Assembly (NCBI RefSeq): GCF_002920535.1
Contig: NZ_PQSS01000044.1
Location: 1-63,689 of the forward strand
DNA length: 63,689 nt
Source of the DNA: Streptomyces sp. Ru71
Lineage (GTDB): Bacteria; Actinomycetota; Actinomycetes; Streptomycetales; Streptomycetaceae
Direction: 5' to 3'
Below are positions 8,188 through 16,782 of the stretch, in pieces (within the stretch, counting starts at the first letter, position 1; every line of letters starts with the position of its first letter). A program made the translations under genes and the position numbers. The notes below the pieces were generated by a model that did not search any database, was not told where the DNA came from, and saw only the letters and a program-made list of their open reading frames with translations.

Positions 8188-9396
8188 CTACTGCCGGTAT
8201 CCGCCGAGGAACCGTCCGATCCGGCCGATCGCCGCCTCCAGGTCCTCGGCGTGGGGGAGGGTGAGGATGCGGAAGTGGTCGGGCGTGGGCCAGTTGAAGC
8301 CGGTGCCCTGGACCACCTGGATCTTCTCGCGCAGCAGCAGGTCCAGGACGAACTTCTCGTCGTCGTGGATCGGGTGCACCTTGGGATCGATGCGCGGGAA
8401 CGCGTACAGCGCGCCCTTGGGCTTCACACAGGACACGCCGGGGATCTCGTTCAGCTTCTCCCAGGCGACGTTGCGCTGTTCGTGCAGCCGGCCGCCCGGC
8501 CGCGTCAGGTCACGGATGGACTGGCGGCCGCCGAGCGCGGCCTGGATGGCGTACTGGGCGGGCGCGTTGGCGCACAGGCGCATGGAGGCCAGCATGGTCA
8601 GGCCCTCCAGGTAGTCCTTCGCGTGCTGCTTCGGCCCGGTGACCACGAGCCAGCCGGACCGGAAGCCGGCCACCCGGTACGTCTTCGACAGGCCGCAGAA
8701 GGTGAGGACGACCAGGTCGGGGGCGAGCGCGGCGGCCGAGTGGTGCACGGCGTCGTCGTAGAGGATCTGGTCGTAGATCTCGTCGGCGAAGACCATCAGC
8801 CCGTGCCGGCGGGCGAGGTCGAGGACGCCCTCGACGATCTCCTTCGGGTAGACCGCGCCGGTGGGGTTGTTGGGGTTGATGAGCACGACCGCCTTGGTGC
8901 GGTCGGTGATCTTCGAGGCCATGTCGGCCAGGTCCGGGTACCACTCGGACTGCTCGTCGCACAGGTAGTGCACCGCCTTGCCGCCCGCGAGCGTCGTCAC
9001 CGCCGTCCAGAGGGGGAAGTCGGGGGCCGGGATGAGGATCTCGTCGCCGTCCTCGACCAGGGCCTGGACGGCCATGGAGACCAGCTCGCTCACGCCGTTG
9101 CCGAGGAAGACGTCGTCGACGTCGACCTCCAGGCCCAGGGTCTGGTAGCGCTGGGCGACCGCGCGGCGGGCGGAGAGGATGCCGCGCGAGTCGGTGTAGC
9201 CGTGCGCCTGCGGCAGCATCCGGATCATGTCCTGGAGGATCTCCTCCGGCGCCTCGAAGCCGAAGAGGGCCGGGTTGCCGGTGTTCAGGCGCAGCACGCT
9301 GTGCCCGGCCTCCTCCAGCGCGTTGGCGTGCTCGATCACCGGGCCCCGGATCTCGTAACAGACCTCGCTGAGCTTGTTCGACTGCCGGAACTCCAT
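8188..9396 (-). CDS. PLP-dependent aminotransferase, AlaA type
   Basis: 402 aa, close to the length of E. coli AlaA, which makes alanine from pyruvate and glutamate. It begins with the AlaA-like FRQSNKLSEVCYEIRGPV. The PLP lysine lies in LSKTYRVAGFRSGW (about residue 236), the substrate-binding stretch is NPNNPTGAVYPKE, and the phosphate loop GNGVSELV is near residue 99. It is divergent from an HxlR regulator across 81 bp that contains two palindromes, so it may be that regulator's target. Confidence in the aminotransferase call is very high and in alanine specificity moderate. Confidence 0.92.
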   Translation of the reverse strand: MEFRQSNKLSEVCYEIRGPVIEHANALEEAGHSVLRLNTGNPALFGFEAPEEILQDMIRMLPQAHGYTDSRGILSARRAVAQRYQTLGLEVDVDDVFLGNGVSELVSMAVQALVEDGDEILIPAPDFPLWTAVTTLAGGKAVHYLCDEQSEWYPDLADMASKITDRTKAVVLINPNNPTGAVYPKEIVEGVLDLARRHGLMVFADEIYDQILYDDAVHHSAAALAPDLVVLTFCGLSKTYRVAGFRSGWLVVTGPKQHAKDYLEGLTMLASMRLCANAPAQYAIQAALGGRQSIRDLTRPGGRLHEQRNVAWEKLNEIPGVSCVKPKGALYAFPRIDPKVHPIHDDEKFVLDLLLREKIQVVQGTGFNWPTPDHFRILTLPHAEDLEAAIGRIGRFLGGYRQ

Positions 9397-9420
9397 GCGC
9401 CCCTCCGGAAACTCGTGGTG

Positions 9421-9455
9421 CTTGGTTTTACCAAGTAGGAGCTTGGAAAGTCCAA
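9421..9455. promoter_or_regulatory. Two palindromic candidate HxlR operators
   Basis: CTTGG-TTTTA-CCAAG at 9421-9435 and TTGGA-AAG-TCCAA at 9443-9455 are both perfect inverted repeats sharing the TTGG/CCAA core. They lie between divergent alaA-like and hxlR-like genes. The second overlaps the proposed -35 of the regulator. Autorepression by the HxlR protein is the simplest reading. Confidence 0.5.
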
Positions 9456-9477
9456 CAACGCGTCTAGACTGCGTCGC
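9443..9477 (+). promoter_or_regulatory. Promoter of the HxlR gene, probably leaderless
   Basis: TTGGAA at 9443-9448, a 16-nt spacer, then TAGACT at 9465-9470. The ATG follows 7 nt after the -10, about where transcription should start, and no Shine-Dalgarno sequence fits. A leaderless mRNA is therefore likely. Confidence 0.5.
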
Positions 9478-10110
9478 ATGTCACCCCGCACCCGCCGTAG
9501 TTACGACCAGTACTGCTCCGCCGCCCGCGCCCTCGACCTCGTCGGCGATCGCTGGACCCTGCTGATCGTCCGGGAGCTGCTCGCCGGGCCGCGCCGCTAC
9601 ACCGACCTGCACGCCGACCTGCCGGGCGTCAGCACGGACATGCTCGCCTCACGGCTGAAGGACATGGAGCAGGGCGGCCTGGCCACCCGGCGCCGGCTGC
9701 CACCGCCGGGAGCCGTCTACGTCTACGAACTGACCCCGCGCGGAAGGGGACTGCTGCCCGTCCTGCAGGCCCTCGGCGCCTGGGGCGAGGCGGAGCTGGG
9801 GGAGCGGCGGCCCACCGACGCCGTCCGCGCGCACTGGTTCGCGCTGCCGCTGCTGCGGGCGATCGACGGACAGGGGCTCGTCGAAGTCCGGCTGGAGGAA
9901 GGCGTGTTCCATCTGCACGCGGGATCCGAGGAGGGCCCCGTCTACGGCGACGGGCCGGCACCCGGCGAGCCCGACGCCCGGCTCGTGATGGACGCGTCCA
10001 CCTGCACAGCCATCAGCGCCGGTGAGCTGAGCCTCGCCGACGCCGTCCACGCCGGCCGCGTCGAGGTGTCCGGGGACGGGGCCCTCGCCAAGGAGCTGCG
10101 CAGCCTATGA
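9478..10110 (+). CDS. HxlR-family regulator with C-terminal SCP2-like domain
   Basis: 210 aa. Residues 1-105 are the HxlR winged helix: CSAARALDLVGDRWTLLIVRELLAGPRRYTDLH followed by GVSTDMLASRLKDMEQGGLATRR. Residues 115-210 resemble an SCP2/sterol-carrier-like domain, a known fusion in actinobacterial HxlR proteins that may bind a hydrophobic ligand. It binds DNA as a dimer in the cytoplasm. Likely regulated genes are itself and the divergent aminotransferase, given the two palindromes in the shared upstream region. Confidence 0.9.
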   Translation: MSPRTRRSYDQYCSAARALDLVGDRWTLLIVRELLAGPRRYTDLHADLPGVSTDMLASRLKDMEQGGLATRRRLPPPGAVYVYELTPRGRGLLPVLQALGAWGEAELGERRPTDAVRAHWFALPLLRAIDGQGLVEVRLEEGVFHLHAGSEEGPVYGDGPAPGEPDARLVMDASTCTAISAGELSLADAVHAGRVEVSGDGALAKELRSL

Positions 10111-10483
10111 CATGGACCGCGGCAGCCATCCCGTCCCGGCCGGCGACTCGGCCGCAGCCGAGGGTGCCGGGGTGCCGGCCCAGCCACGGACATCGGGGGC
10201 GGAGACCCTGTGGACCGGCTGGATGCAGGTGAACCGGTCCGTGTGGACCCGTCTTGGCATGGACGCCGCTCCCCCGCAGGAGGCCGCCTCCTTCTTCCTC
10301 TTCGCCGTCTCCAGGCGTGGGGCGATGTTCTTCCTCCCGACGCCCGATCCCTCCGACGGCGCGCGCCTTTGTGACTTCCTGGACGTGAGGGAGACCGGCA
10401 ACCGCGCCGTGGGGTGCGCATCACGGGGCAGGACAAGGGCCCGCCGCACAGGACGTGCGACGGGCCCTGTAGGGCAGGTCTCG
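10111..10483. other. 373-bp region between HxlR and the secreted pair; possible gene remnant plus terminator
   Basis: From an ATG at 10112 a plus-strand frame stays coding-like (strong G/C third-position bias) to about 10390. It includes TLWTGWMQVNRSVW and AASFFLFAVSRRGAMFFL, but has no ribosome site and runs on without a stop into the antisense of the next gene. It could be a decayed or frameshifted gene. The right end holds a strong hairpin (10433-10470). Nothing else is seen. Confidence 0.3.
10433..10470 (-). terminator. Terminator of the VWA/secreted protein pair
   Basis: A GC-rich stem of about 15 bp: ACAAGGGCCCGCCGCACA and its near-complement around a GGACG loop, immediately beyond the stop at 10484. 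Confidence 0.6.
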
Positions 10484-11287
10484 TCAGGCGTTCGGCGGCA
10501 CGTACGGCGGGCGTCCGCGCCCGCGCGTCAGTGCGTAGCCGCCGATGCCCGCGAGCGCGGCCAGCACGCCGCCGATCGCGCTCCACACCCAGCGGTCCGA
10601 CCACCAGCCCGACGACCAGCCGCCGTCCGGCTCGACGCTGGCCAGCACGGCCGCCGTCTTCGAGTCGTCCTTCTCCTGCTGCGCCTTGACGGCGACACCC
10701 GGCACCAGCGGCTCGGCCAGCCGGCCGTCCACGGCCGCCGCGCCGCCGATGTCCTTGGACTCGACGCGCAGTTCGGCGTTCACCGGCTGCCCGAGGTCGG
10801 CCGTCTGCACGCCCACCGCCGTCAGCCGCACGTAGTACGTGCCCGGCAGCGGGTCGTTCGCCCACGGCTCCGACCAGGAGCGCACGGTGCGCAGCACGCA
10901 CGCCAGCTCCAGCGAGGAGGTCCCCGCGTCGGCCGTGCGGGTCTGCGCGCCGTACTGGCAGGCCTGGCGGCGCCGCAGCCCGTCGTACACGTCGACCTGC
11001 CAGGTCTGCGTGGTGTGCGTCTGCGGCAGCTTCACCGTCGCCTTCACGGTGGGCCGCTGCTTCGCGTCCGCCGGGAACGACCAGTACAGGTAGTCACCGG
11101 TGGAGGCGCTCGCCGTGGCCGTCTGGCCCTGCTCCACCTCCGTCGCCGTACGGAACGAGGTGCCCGCCGACGCCGGCGCCGAGCCGGCGCCCGACGGGCT
11201 CGCGGACGGGGACGAGTCGGCCGCCGCGGGGGCGGCGGCGAGGCCGAGCGTCAGCAGGGCCGCGCCCAACGCGTGCGTGAGCTTCAT
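10484..11287 (-). CDS. Secreted, C-terminally anchored protein paired with a VWA protein
   Basis: 267 aa, ATG at 11287. It has a Sec signal peptide (MKLTHALGAALLTLGLAAAPAAA), a Ser/Pro/Ala linker, then a beta-rich domain of about 130 residues with three cysteines (in QACQYG and ELACVL). A single transmembrane helix (WSAIGGVLAALAGIGGYAL) and a basic tail close the protein. The start codon shares its A with the stop of the upstream VWA gene (TGATG), so the two are made together. Topology matches the partner: outside domain, one C-terminal membrane anchor. Function unknown; a cell-surface complex with the VWA protein is the likely arrangement. Confidence 0.75.
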   Translation of the reverse strand: MKLTHALGAALLTLGLAAAPAAADSSPSASPSGAGSAPASAGTSFRTATEVEQGQTATASASTGDYLYWSFPADAKQRPTVKATVKLPQTHTTQTWQVDVYDGLRRRQACQYGAQTRTADAGTSSLELACVLRTVRSWSEPWANDPLPGTYYVRLTAVGVQTADLGQPVNAELRVESKDIGGAAAVDGRLAEPLVPGVAVKAQQEKDDSKTAAVLASVEPDGGWSSGWWSDRWVWSAIGGVLAALAGIGGYALTRGRGRPPYVPPNA

Positions 11288-12549
11288 CAGTTGGTCCTCC
11301 ACACCGCGACACGCCAGCGCGACAGCCAGCCCCACACCACACCCGCGAGGAAGCCGATCAGCACCAGCAGACCGAGCAGCCACCAGCCGCGCCCCAGACC
11401 GAAGGACGCCACGTCGTCCGCCTGCGACGGCCCGTCGACCACGTCCACGGTCAGCTCCAGCGGCATACCGGGCGTGGTCTTCACCCCGGGCGCCGCCGAG
11501 AAGGAGTTCGTCACCGCCAGGCACACCGTCTCCGCCGGGGCGTTCTCGTCGTCGCTGTCGGCCTTCGGGTAGCGCACACCCGTCGAGATCACGTCCGTAC
11601 GGCCGTTGCCGGCCGCCTCACCGCGCACGATCTCCCGGCCGTGCACCGTGACCGCGCGCAGCAGCACGCCGTAGTCCGGGTGCATCGAGCGGTCCGCCGC
11701 CACGCTCACCGAGGCGCGCAGCTCCTGGCCGGGCTTCACGTCCACCCGGTACCAGCGCTGCTGCCCGAACTCCTCGCGGTCGGTGTACAGGCCCGAGTTC
11801 AGCGTCGGCGCCTTGGCGCAGGAGGCGGCGCCGTCGGTGGCGACCGGCGTGACCACCGGGTCGGCCGCCCGGTCCACCAACTGGTTCACCTTGTCGGCGA
11901 GATCGTCGGTGTGCTCCACCGAGGTGTAGGTGCCGCCGGTCGCCTCGGCGATACAGCTGAGCTGCTGCCGCATCTTCACGTTGGGCACCAGGCCGAGCGT
12001 GTCGATGGTCAGGCCGATGCCCTTGGCGGCTATCTCGCGGGCCACCTCGCACGGGTCGAGCGGGGCGCAGGTGTCCTCGCCGTCACTGATCAGCACGATC
12101 CGCTTGGAGCCGGTGCCCCCGTCGAGGTCCCCGGCCGCCTTGAGCAGGGCCGGTCCGATCGGCGTCCAGCCGGTCGGGCTGAGCGTGGCCACCGCGGTCT
12201 TGGCCTCGGTGCGGTCCAGCGGGCCGACCTTGTACAGCTGCGCGGTGTCCTTGCAGCCGGTCTGCCGGTCGTCGCCCGGGTAGGTGGCGCCCAGCGTGCG
12301 GATGCCGAGCTGGACCTCCTCGGGCGTGGCGTCCAGCACCTCGTTGAACGCCTGCTTGGCCGCCGACATGCGTGTCTGTCCGTCGATGTCCCGCGTCCGC
12401 ATCGACCCGCTGACGTCGATCACGAGGTCGACCTTCGGCGCGCTTGCGGTGGTCTCGTCGGCGACCGCCCCGGCCGGGAACGCGAGCCCGGCCGCGAGCG
12501 CGGCGAGCAGGGCGCCGAGGCCCGCCGCCAGCCGTTGTCTTCTGATCAT
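11287..12549 (-). CDS. Secreted VWA-domain protein with C-terminal membrane anchor
   Basis: 420 aa. Signal peptide residues 1-30, then a von Willebrand factor A domain about 38-225 with an intact MIDAS: DVSGS at 45-49, a threonine in TGWTPIG, and an Asp in LISDGEDTC. Paired cysteines (CKDTAQ, CAPLDPC, LSCIAEAT) suggest disulfides outside the membrane. A second beta domain of about 140 residues follows, then one transmembrane helix (WWLLGLLVLIGFLAGVVWGWL). Metal-dependent ligand or partner binding on the cell surface is expected. It overlaps the downstream gene by one base. Confidence 0.85.
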   Translation of the reverse strand: MIRRQRLAAGLGALLAALAAGLAFPAGAVADETTASAPKVDLVIDVSGSMRTRDIDGQTRMSAAKQAFNEVLDATPEEVQLGIRTLGATYPGDDRQTGCKDTAQLYKVGPLDRTEAKTAVATLSPTGWTPIGPALLKAAGDLDGGTGSKRIVLISDGEDTCAPLDPCEVAREIAAKGIGLTIDTLGLVPNVKMRQQLSCIAEATGGTYTSVEHTDDLADKVNQLVDRAADPVVTPVATDGAASCAKAPTLNSGLYTDREEFGQQRWYRVDVKPGQELRASVSVAADRSMHPDYGVLLRAVTVHGREIVRGEAAGNGRTDVISTGVRYPKADSDDENAPAETVCLAVTNSFSAAPGVKTTPGMPLELTVDVVDGPSQADDVASFGLGRGWWLLGLLVLIGFLAGVVWGWLSRWRVAVWRTN

Positions 12550-12594
12550 CGGCGGATCTTATTGATCTGTGCCGCCCCGCTCCAAAACGGTCCG

Positions 12595-14115
12595 TCAGAC
12601 GAGCGGGTTCGGCAGCCGGGTCCACTGGTCACCGGGCACGTCCGGCGACAGCCGCATCGAGGTCAGGGCCTTGGCGGGCAGCGGTTCCTGACACAGCGCC
12701 ACCAGGTCGGGGGTGCGCGGCAGATCCCGTACGGCCGCCTCCAGCGCCCCCGCCAGCGCCGGGCCGCCGCCCGCGGTGGCCGCCAGCGCGCCCGCCACCA
12801 GCGAACCGAACAGCTTGCGCCGCAGTGCCGTCACGTCGTCCGTGACGATCCGGCCGGCCAGATCACCGGGGACCGCGATGCCGTGCCGGGCCAGCCGGGC
12901 CGGGCCGACCCGGATGTCGGCCAGGTCCCGGTAGACCAGCCGCCGCGGCTCGCCTCCCGGCCCCAGCACCACCAGCAGGTTCTGCCCGTGCGCCTCCAGC
13001 GCCACGCCCAGCTCCAGCAGCCGCAGGCCCGCGCCGAGCGCCAGCCGCGCGAAGTCCGCGAGCCAGTCGGGGGAGTGCGGGCCGGCGAGCGCCGCGACCG
13101 GGACGACCTCCTCGCCGGGCCCCGCGTACACCTCCGGCGCCTCGCGCAGCTGAGCCGCCAGGTCGGGGGAGTGGGCGGTGGCCGCGCCCAGCGTGCGCGT
13201 GATGTGCAGCAGGCCGTCCGTGCGCGCCGCGATCCGCTCACCGAACGCCGAAAGGGAGGCCGCCATGCGCACCGAGCCGACGGAGATGTCCCGCACCGAG
13301 GACGTCAGCCGGGCGCTCAGGGCGGTCTTCACATGCGGCCCGCCGGGCAGGGCGAGGGTGCGCAGCGCCATCAGCGGGTGCGCGGCGAGCGTGGTCTCGC
13401 CGGTCCGCTTCAGCACATGCGCCGCCTGCCACGGATGCACCGGCAGCAGCAGTCGCTCCCCGTCCCGCAGCCACCCCGGCCAGTCGCCGCTGACCAGGCA
13501 GCCGGCCGCCGGAACGGGCAGCAGCTCCAGGTCGACGACCGGCCGGTGCTCGGGCGCGTACGCCAGTTGCTCGGCCACCGAGAAACCGGGCCGGGAGCGG
13601 CAGCACGGATGGTAGGGGTGCCCGTCGACGACCCGCTGCTCCCACTCCCAGCCGTGCGCCGGCCGACCCTCGGGCCGCTCCTCCTGCCCGGCCCGGGACA
13701 GCGCGAGGGAGGCCACGCTGTGCCCGAGCTCGGTGGCGAAACCCGCCGCGTGCGGTACCGCGAGGTCCGTCATCAGCCGCTCGGGCCGCTCGTACGCCAC
13801 GTGGTCCAGGTGTACGACGGTGACGTACGCGTCGGTGGCGTACGGGTCCGGCGCCGGGCCGTGCAGCCGGCGGCCGTCGGCCAGGTGCAGGGTGAGACGG
13901 CCGCCGCGCTCCCCCCGGCGTGTGATCCACGGCAGCGGCTCGTGGGCGAGGCCGCGCCACAGCCGGGTCAGCACGGCGGCCCGCGCCCCGGGCAGCGCGG
14001 CCCGGTACCGGGGCTCCAGGCCGGGACGCTCGGCGGCGAGTTCGGCGGCGACCTCCGCGTCGGCGGTGGGGGGTCGGTGCACGGGCGGGCTCCTCGGGTA
14101 CGCGGGGAGCGTCAC
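12595..14115 (-). CDS. NIS siderophore synthetase (IucA/IucC family)
   Basis: 506 aa. It carries family landmarks: GHPYHPCCRSRPGF (about 165-178), LPVHPWQ, the ATP-binding KTALSARLTSSVR, and EAHGQNLLV with the following FhuF/IucA C-terminal domain ending in WTRLPNPL. NRPS-independent siderophore synthetases use ATP to join a carboxylate (citrate, succinate or 2-oxoglutarate type) with an amine or hydroxylamine. It is divergent from a second NIS synthetase by about 60 bp. No decarboxylase, hydroxylase or transporter gene is adjacent, so the product cannot be inferred, and no iron-box palindrome is visible in the gap. Confidence 0.9.
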   Translation of the reverse strand: MTLPAYPRSPPVHRPPTADAEVAAELAAERPGLEPRYRAALPGARAAVLTRLWRGLAHEPLPWITRRGERGGRLTLHLADGRRLHGPAPDPYATDAYVTVVHLDHVAYERPERLMTDLAVPHAAGFATELGHSVASLALSRAGQEERPEGRPAHGWEWEQRVVDGHPYHPCCRSRPGFSVAEQLAYAPEHRPVVDLELLPVPAAGCLVSGDWPGWLRDGERLLLPVHPWQAAHVLKRTGETTLAAHPLMALRTLALPGGPHVKTALSARLTSSVRDISVGSVRMAASLSAFGERIAARTDGLLHITRTLGAATAHSPDLAAQLREAPEVYAGPGEEVVPVAALAGPHSPDWLADFARLALGAGLRLLELGVALEAHGQNLLVVLGPGGEPRRLVYRDLADIRVGPARLARHGIAVPGDLAGRIVTDDVTALRRKLFGSLVAGALAATAGGGPALAGALEAAVRDLPRTPDLVALCQEPLPAKALTSMRLSPDVPGDQWTRLPNPLV

Positions 14116-14174
14116 GGCGGGGCGTGACGGCAGGGATACTGATCGTCTCCGACCGACAGGACCGTAGGGAACGA

Positions 14175-15794
14175 GTGGATCGCGTGGACCTGATGCCTCC
14201 CACCATCGGCGATGCCGCGCCGCGCGACGCCCTCGCAGCCCTGGCCGACGCCCACGCTACGGCACCGCTGCTGAACTGCCTGCTGCGCGAGGTCGCCCGG
14301 CCCGCGGGTGAGCCCGACGGACGGCGGGTGCACCGGCCGGGAGGGGAGGGCGACGGTGGGCGGGTGCCGGGAGGGGAGTGCGACGGCCGGCGGGTGCCGG
14401 GCGGGGAGGCGGACGGATGGCGGGTGCACCGGCTGGCCGCCTCCGGCCGGCTGCTGCGGGTGCGCGGCACGCGCCGCCCGACCCGGCCCGAGCTGCGCGC
14501 GGACGGAGCCTGGCGGCCGCTGGGCCACGGCGAGCTGGTCGCCCTCGTCGCCGACGAGCTGCGCCGGCACACCGGGCTGGCCAACCCCGACCTGCCCGCC
14601 GAGATGAGCGACAGCCGGGACGTGGTCGCCGCCCTGCTCGCCGCCCGCGCCGGCGCCATCCCGCCCGCCGACCCGTATCTGCGCTCCGAGCAGTCCCTGA
14701 TCACCGGCCATCCCCACCACCCCGCCCCCAAGGCGCGGGGCGGCGGCCCGTCGGCCGGCTGGCTGCCGTACGCCCCGGAGGCGCACGCCCGCTTCCCGCT
14801 GGTCCTGCTCGGCGTGCGCGCGGACACGGTCGTGGAGGAGGGCGACACCGGCGCCCTCGACGCGCTCGGCGAGGCCCCGCCCGGCTATCGGATGCTGCCC
14901 GCGCACCCCTGGCAGCTTCAGCTGGCCGCGCCCGCCCTGGCGGACGCCTTCGCCGACGGACGGCTGATCCGGCTGGGCGCCACCGCGTCCGAGACCTGGC
15001 CGACCGCCGCGATCCGCACCGTGTACGCGCCCGAGGACGACCTCTTCCTCAAGTTCAGCCTCGACGTGCGGATCACCAACGACGTCCGCCGGCTGTGGGA
15101 GCACGACCTGCGCAGGCTCCGCCGGACGGACAAGGCGGTGGCACACGCCTTCGCGGCGCTCGGCGGGCCGGCGGCCTGGCTGAGCGACCGGGGCCACCGC
15201 ACCGCCGCCTTCGCCTACGAGGAGCTGGCCGTCGTCGTCCGCGACGGCCTGCGCGGTCCCGTCCTGTCCGGTGCGACCCCGCTGCTCGCGGCCGGCCTGG
15301 TGGAGGGCTTCGACGGCAGCCCGCTCGCCGCCGCGGCCGACCCGGCGGCCTGGTGGGAGGCGTACCTGCGCGCGGTCGTGCCGCCCGCGCTCGCCGCCTA
15401 CGCCGACCACGGCGTCGTCCTGGAGGCGCACCTGCAGAACACGCTGGTCGCGGTGGACGCCGACGGGATGCCCGTGCAGGCGCTGTTCCGGGACGCGGAG
15501 GGCGTGAAGCTGCTGCCGGACGTGACGCCCGAGGCCGGCTGGCAGCGGCTGGTGTACTGCCTGGTCGTCAACCACCTCACCGAGGTCGCCGCGGCGCTCG
15601 CCGAACACCACCCCGGCCTGGACCCGTGGCCGGCGGCCCGCCGCGAACTGGCCCGCCACGACCTGCCCGAGGTCGCCGCCCTGCTCGCCTCCCCGACCCT
15701 GCCGGGCAAGACCAACCTGCTGCTGCGCTGGACCGGCGCGGACGGCGCCGCGGCCCGCTATCTGCCGCTGCCCAACCCGCTGGCCGGTACCTGA
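14175..15794 (+). CDS. NIS siderophore synthetase (IucA/IucC family) with N-terminal repeat insert
   Basis: 539 aa from GTG 14175 (AGGGA a few bases upstream; GTG 14184 and ATG 14193 are alternatives). Landmarks: GHPHHPAPKARGG (about residue 177), MLPAHPWQLQ, FLKFSLDVRITNDVRR and EAHLQNTLVAV, ending LPLPNPLAGT. It differs from its divergent neighbour in these motifs, so the two are not recent copies; they may catalyse successive condensations on one siderophore. Residues about 50-80 contain three units of a 10-residue repeat (GGEGDGGRVP, GGECDGRRVP, GGEADGWRVH) not expected in the family. Confidence 0.9.
   Translation: MDRVDLMPPTIGDAAPRDALAALADAHATAPLLNCLLREVARPAGEPDGRRVHRPGGEGDGGRVPGGECDGRRVPGGEADGWRVHRLAASGRLLRVRGTRRPTRPELRADGAWRPLGHGELVALVADELRRHTGLANPDLPAEMSDSRDVVAALLAARAGAIPPADPYLRSEQSLITGHPHHPAPKARGGGPSAGWLPYAPEAHARFPLVLLGVRADTVVEEGDTGALDALGEAPPGYRMLPAHPWQLQLAAPALADAFADGRLIRLGATASETWPTAAIRTVYAPEDDLFLKFSLDVRITNDVRRLWEHDLRRLRRTDKAVAHAFAALGGPAAWLSDRGHRTAAFAYEELAVVVRDGLRGPVLSGATPLLAAGLVEGFDGSPLAAAADPAAWWEAYLRAVVPPALAAYADHGVVLEAHLQNTLVAVDADGMPVQALFRDAEGVKLLPDVTPEAGWQRLVYCLVVNHLTEVAAALAEHHPGLDPWPAARRELARHDLPEVAALLASPTLPGKTNLLLRWTGADGAAARYLPLPNPLAGT
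14337..14427 (+). repeat. In-frame 30-bp tandem repeat inside the NIS synthetase gene
   Basis: Three imperfect 30-nt units, each beginning around GGGAGGGGAG or GGGCGGGGAG and ending GGCGGGTGCC. The unit is a multiple of three and keeps the frame, adding 10 residues per copy. Confidence 0.7.
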
Positions 15795-15814
15795 CCTGCC
15801 GTAGGCTGGCCGGT

Positions 15815-16726
15815 GTGCTGCGCGACGTGACCGCTGTTCGATACGTGACCCCGCTGAGGTCGGGCGGTTCGGTGCCCGCGGTCGTCGAGGCCGATGACGA
15901 CGGCACGTACGTGGTCAAGTTCACCGGCTCCGCGCAGGGGCACAAGGCGCTGGTCGCCGAGGTGATCGTCGGGGAGCTGGCCCGCGCGCTGGGCCTGCGC
16001 TTCCCCGAGCTGGTGCTGGTCCACTTCGACCCGGCGATCGCCGCGCACGAGCCCCACCAGGAGGTGCGGGACCTGCACGACGCCAGCCTCGGGCTCAACC
16101 TCGGCATGGACCATCTGCCGGGCGCGGTCGACTTCACGCCCGAGCTCGCCCGGGTCTTCCCGGTCGACCCGCTGGAGGCCGGCCGGATCGTCTGGCTCGA
16201 CGCGCTCACCGCGAACGTCGACCGTACGGTGCACAGTTCCAACCTGATGGTGTGGCCCACCCTCGGCGTCGCGCCGCCGCGGCTGTGGCTCATCGACCAC
16301 GGCGCCGCCCTCGTCTTCCACCACCGCTGGGACGGAGCCGACCCGGCGAAGGCCTACGACCTCCGCCACCACGCCCTCGGCCACTACGGCCCCGACGTGC
16401 GCGCCGCCGACGCCGAACTGGCGCCCAAGGTCACCGAGGAGCTGCTGCGCGCGATCGTCGCCGAGGTGCCCGACGCCTGGCTGGAGGACTCCGCCTTCGC
16501 GGGCCCCGACGAGGTGCGCGCGGCGTACGTGGCGTATCTGCACGCGCGCGTGCGGGCCTCGCACCAGTGGCTGCCCACCGACTTTCCCAGCCGGGAGGAG
16601 CTGGCCGCGGAGGAGGCCCGGCGGGCGGCACGCACCCAGGCGGGCCGGCCGGCCTGGCTCAAGCGGGTCCCCGACCTGCACGGCAAGCCGGCCGCGGAAC
16701 AGGACTGGACGGTGCACCTGGGCTGA
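15815..16726 (+). CDS. HipA-family kinase-like protein
   Basis: 303 aa from GTG 15815. It has a -10-like TAGGCT 7 nt upstream and no Shine-Dalgarno, so it is probably leaderless. The N-terminal half has the nucleotide-binding pattern YVVKFTGSAQGHKALVAEVIVGELARALGL; the catalytic region reads WLDALTANVDRTVHSSNLMV, then LWLIDHGAALVFHH, where Asp in LIDHG is the expected metal ligand. This resembles the HipA/PI-kinase-like fold, but no HipB-like antitoxin gene is next to it, so a classical toxin-antitoxin role is not supported. It lies 20 bp after the siderophore synthetase and converges on malate synthase. Confidence 0.75.
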   Translation: MLRDVTAVRYVTPLRSGGSVPAVVEADDDGTYVVKFTGSAQGHKALVAEVIVGELARALGLRFPELVLVHFDPAIAAHEPHQEVRDLHDASLGLNLGMDHLPGAVDFTPELARVFPVDPLEAGRIVWLDALTANVDRTVHSSNLMVWPTLGVAPPRLWLIDHGAALVFHHRWDGADPAKAYDLRHHALGHYGPDVRAADAELAPKVTEELLRAIVAEVPDAWLEDSAFAGPDEVRAAYVAYLHARVRASHQWLPTDFPSREELAAEEARRAARTQAGRPAWLKRVPDLHGKPAAEQDWTVHLG

Positions 16727-16733
16727 ACGCGCC

Positions 16734-16763
16734 GAGTGGCCCCGGGAAGGCCCGGGGCCACTC
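16734..16763. terminator. Bidirectional terminator
   Basis: A perfect 13-bp stem, GAGTGGCCCCGGG / CCCGGGGCCACTC, with an AAGG loop, between convergent hipA-like and aceB genes. Confidence 0.8.
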
Positions 16764-16782
16764 GTGTCGTCCCGTCCGGGTG

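Noticed and set aside
14116..14174. Iron-box (DmdR/IdeR) operator between the NIS genes
   Set aside because: No TTAGGTTAGG-like palindrome is present in the gap.
15791..15814. PafBC-type promoter before the HipA-like gene
   Set aside because: A -10-like TAGGCT is present but the TTGTCRGTG block is absent.
15815..16726. HipBA toxin-antitoxin pair
   Set aside because: There is no HTH antitoxin gene on either side; the kinase-like gene follows a siderophore synthetase.
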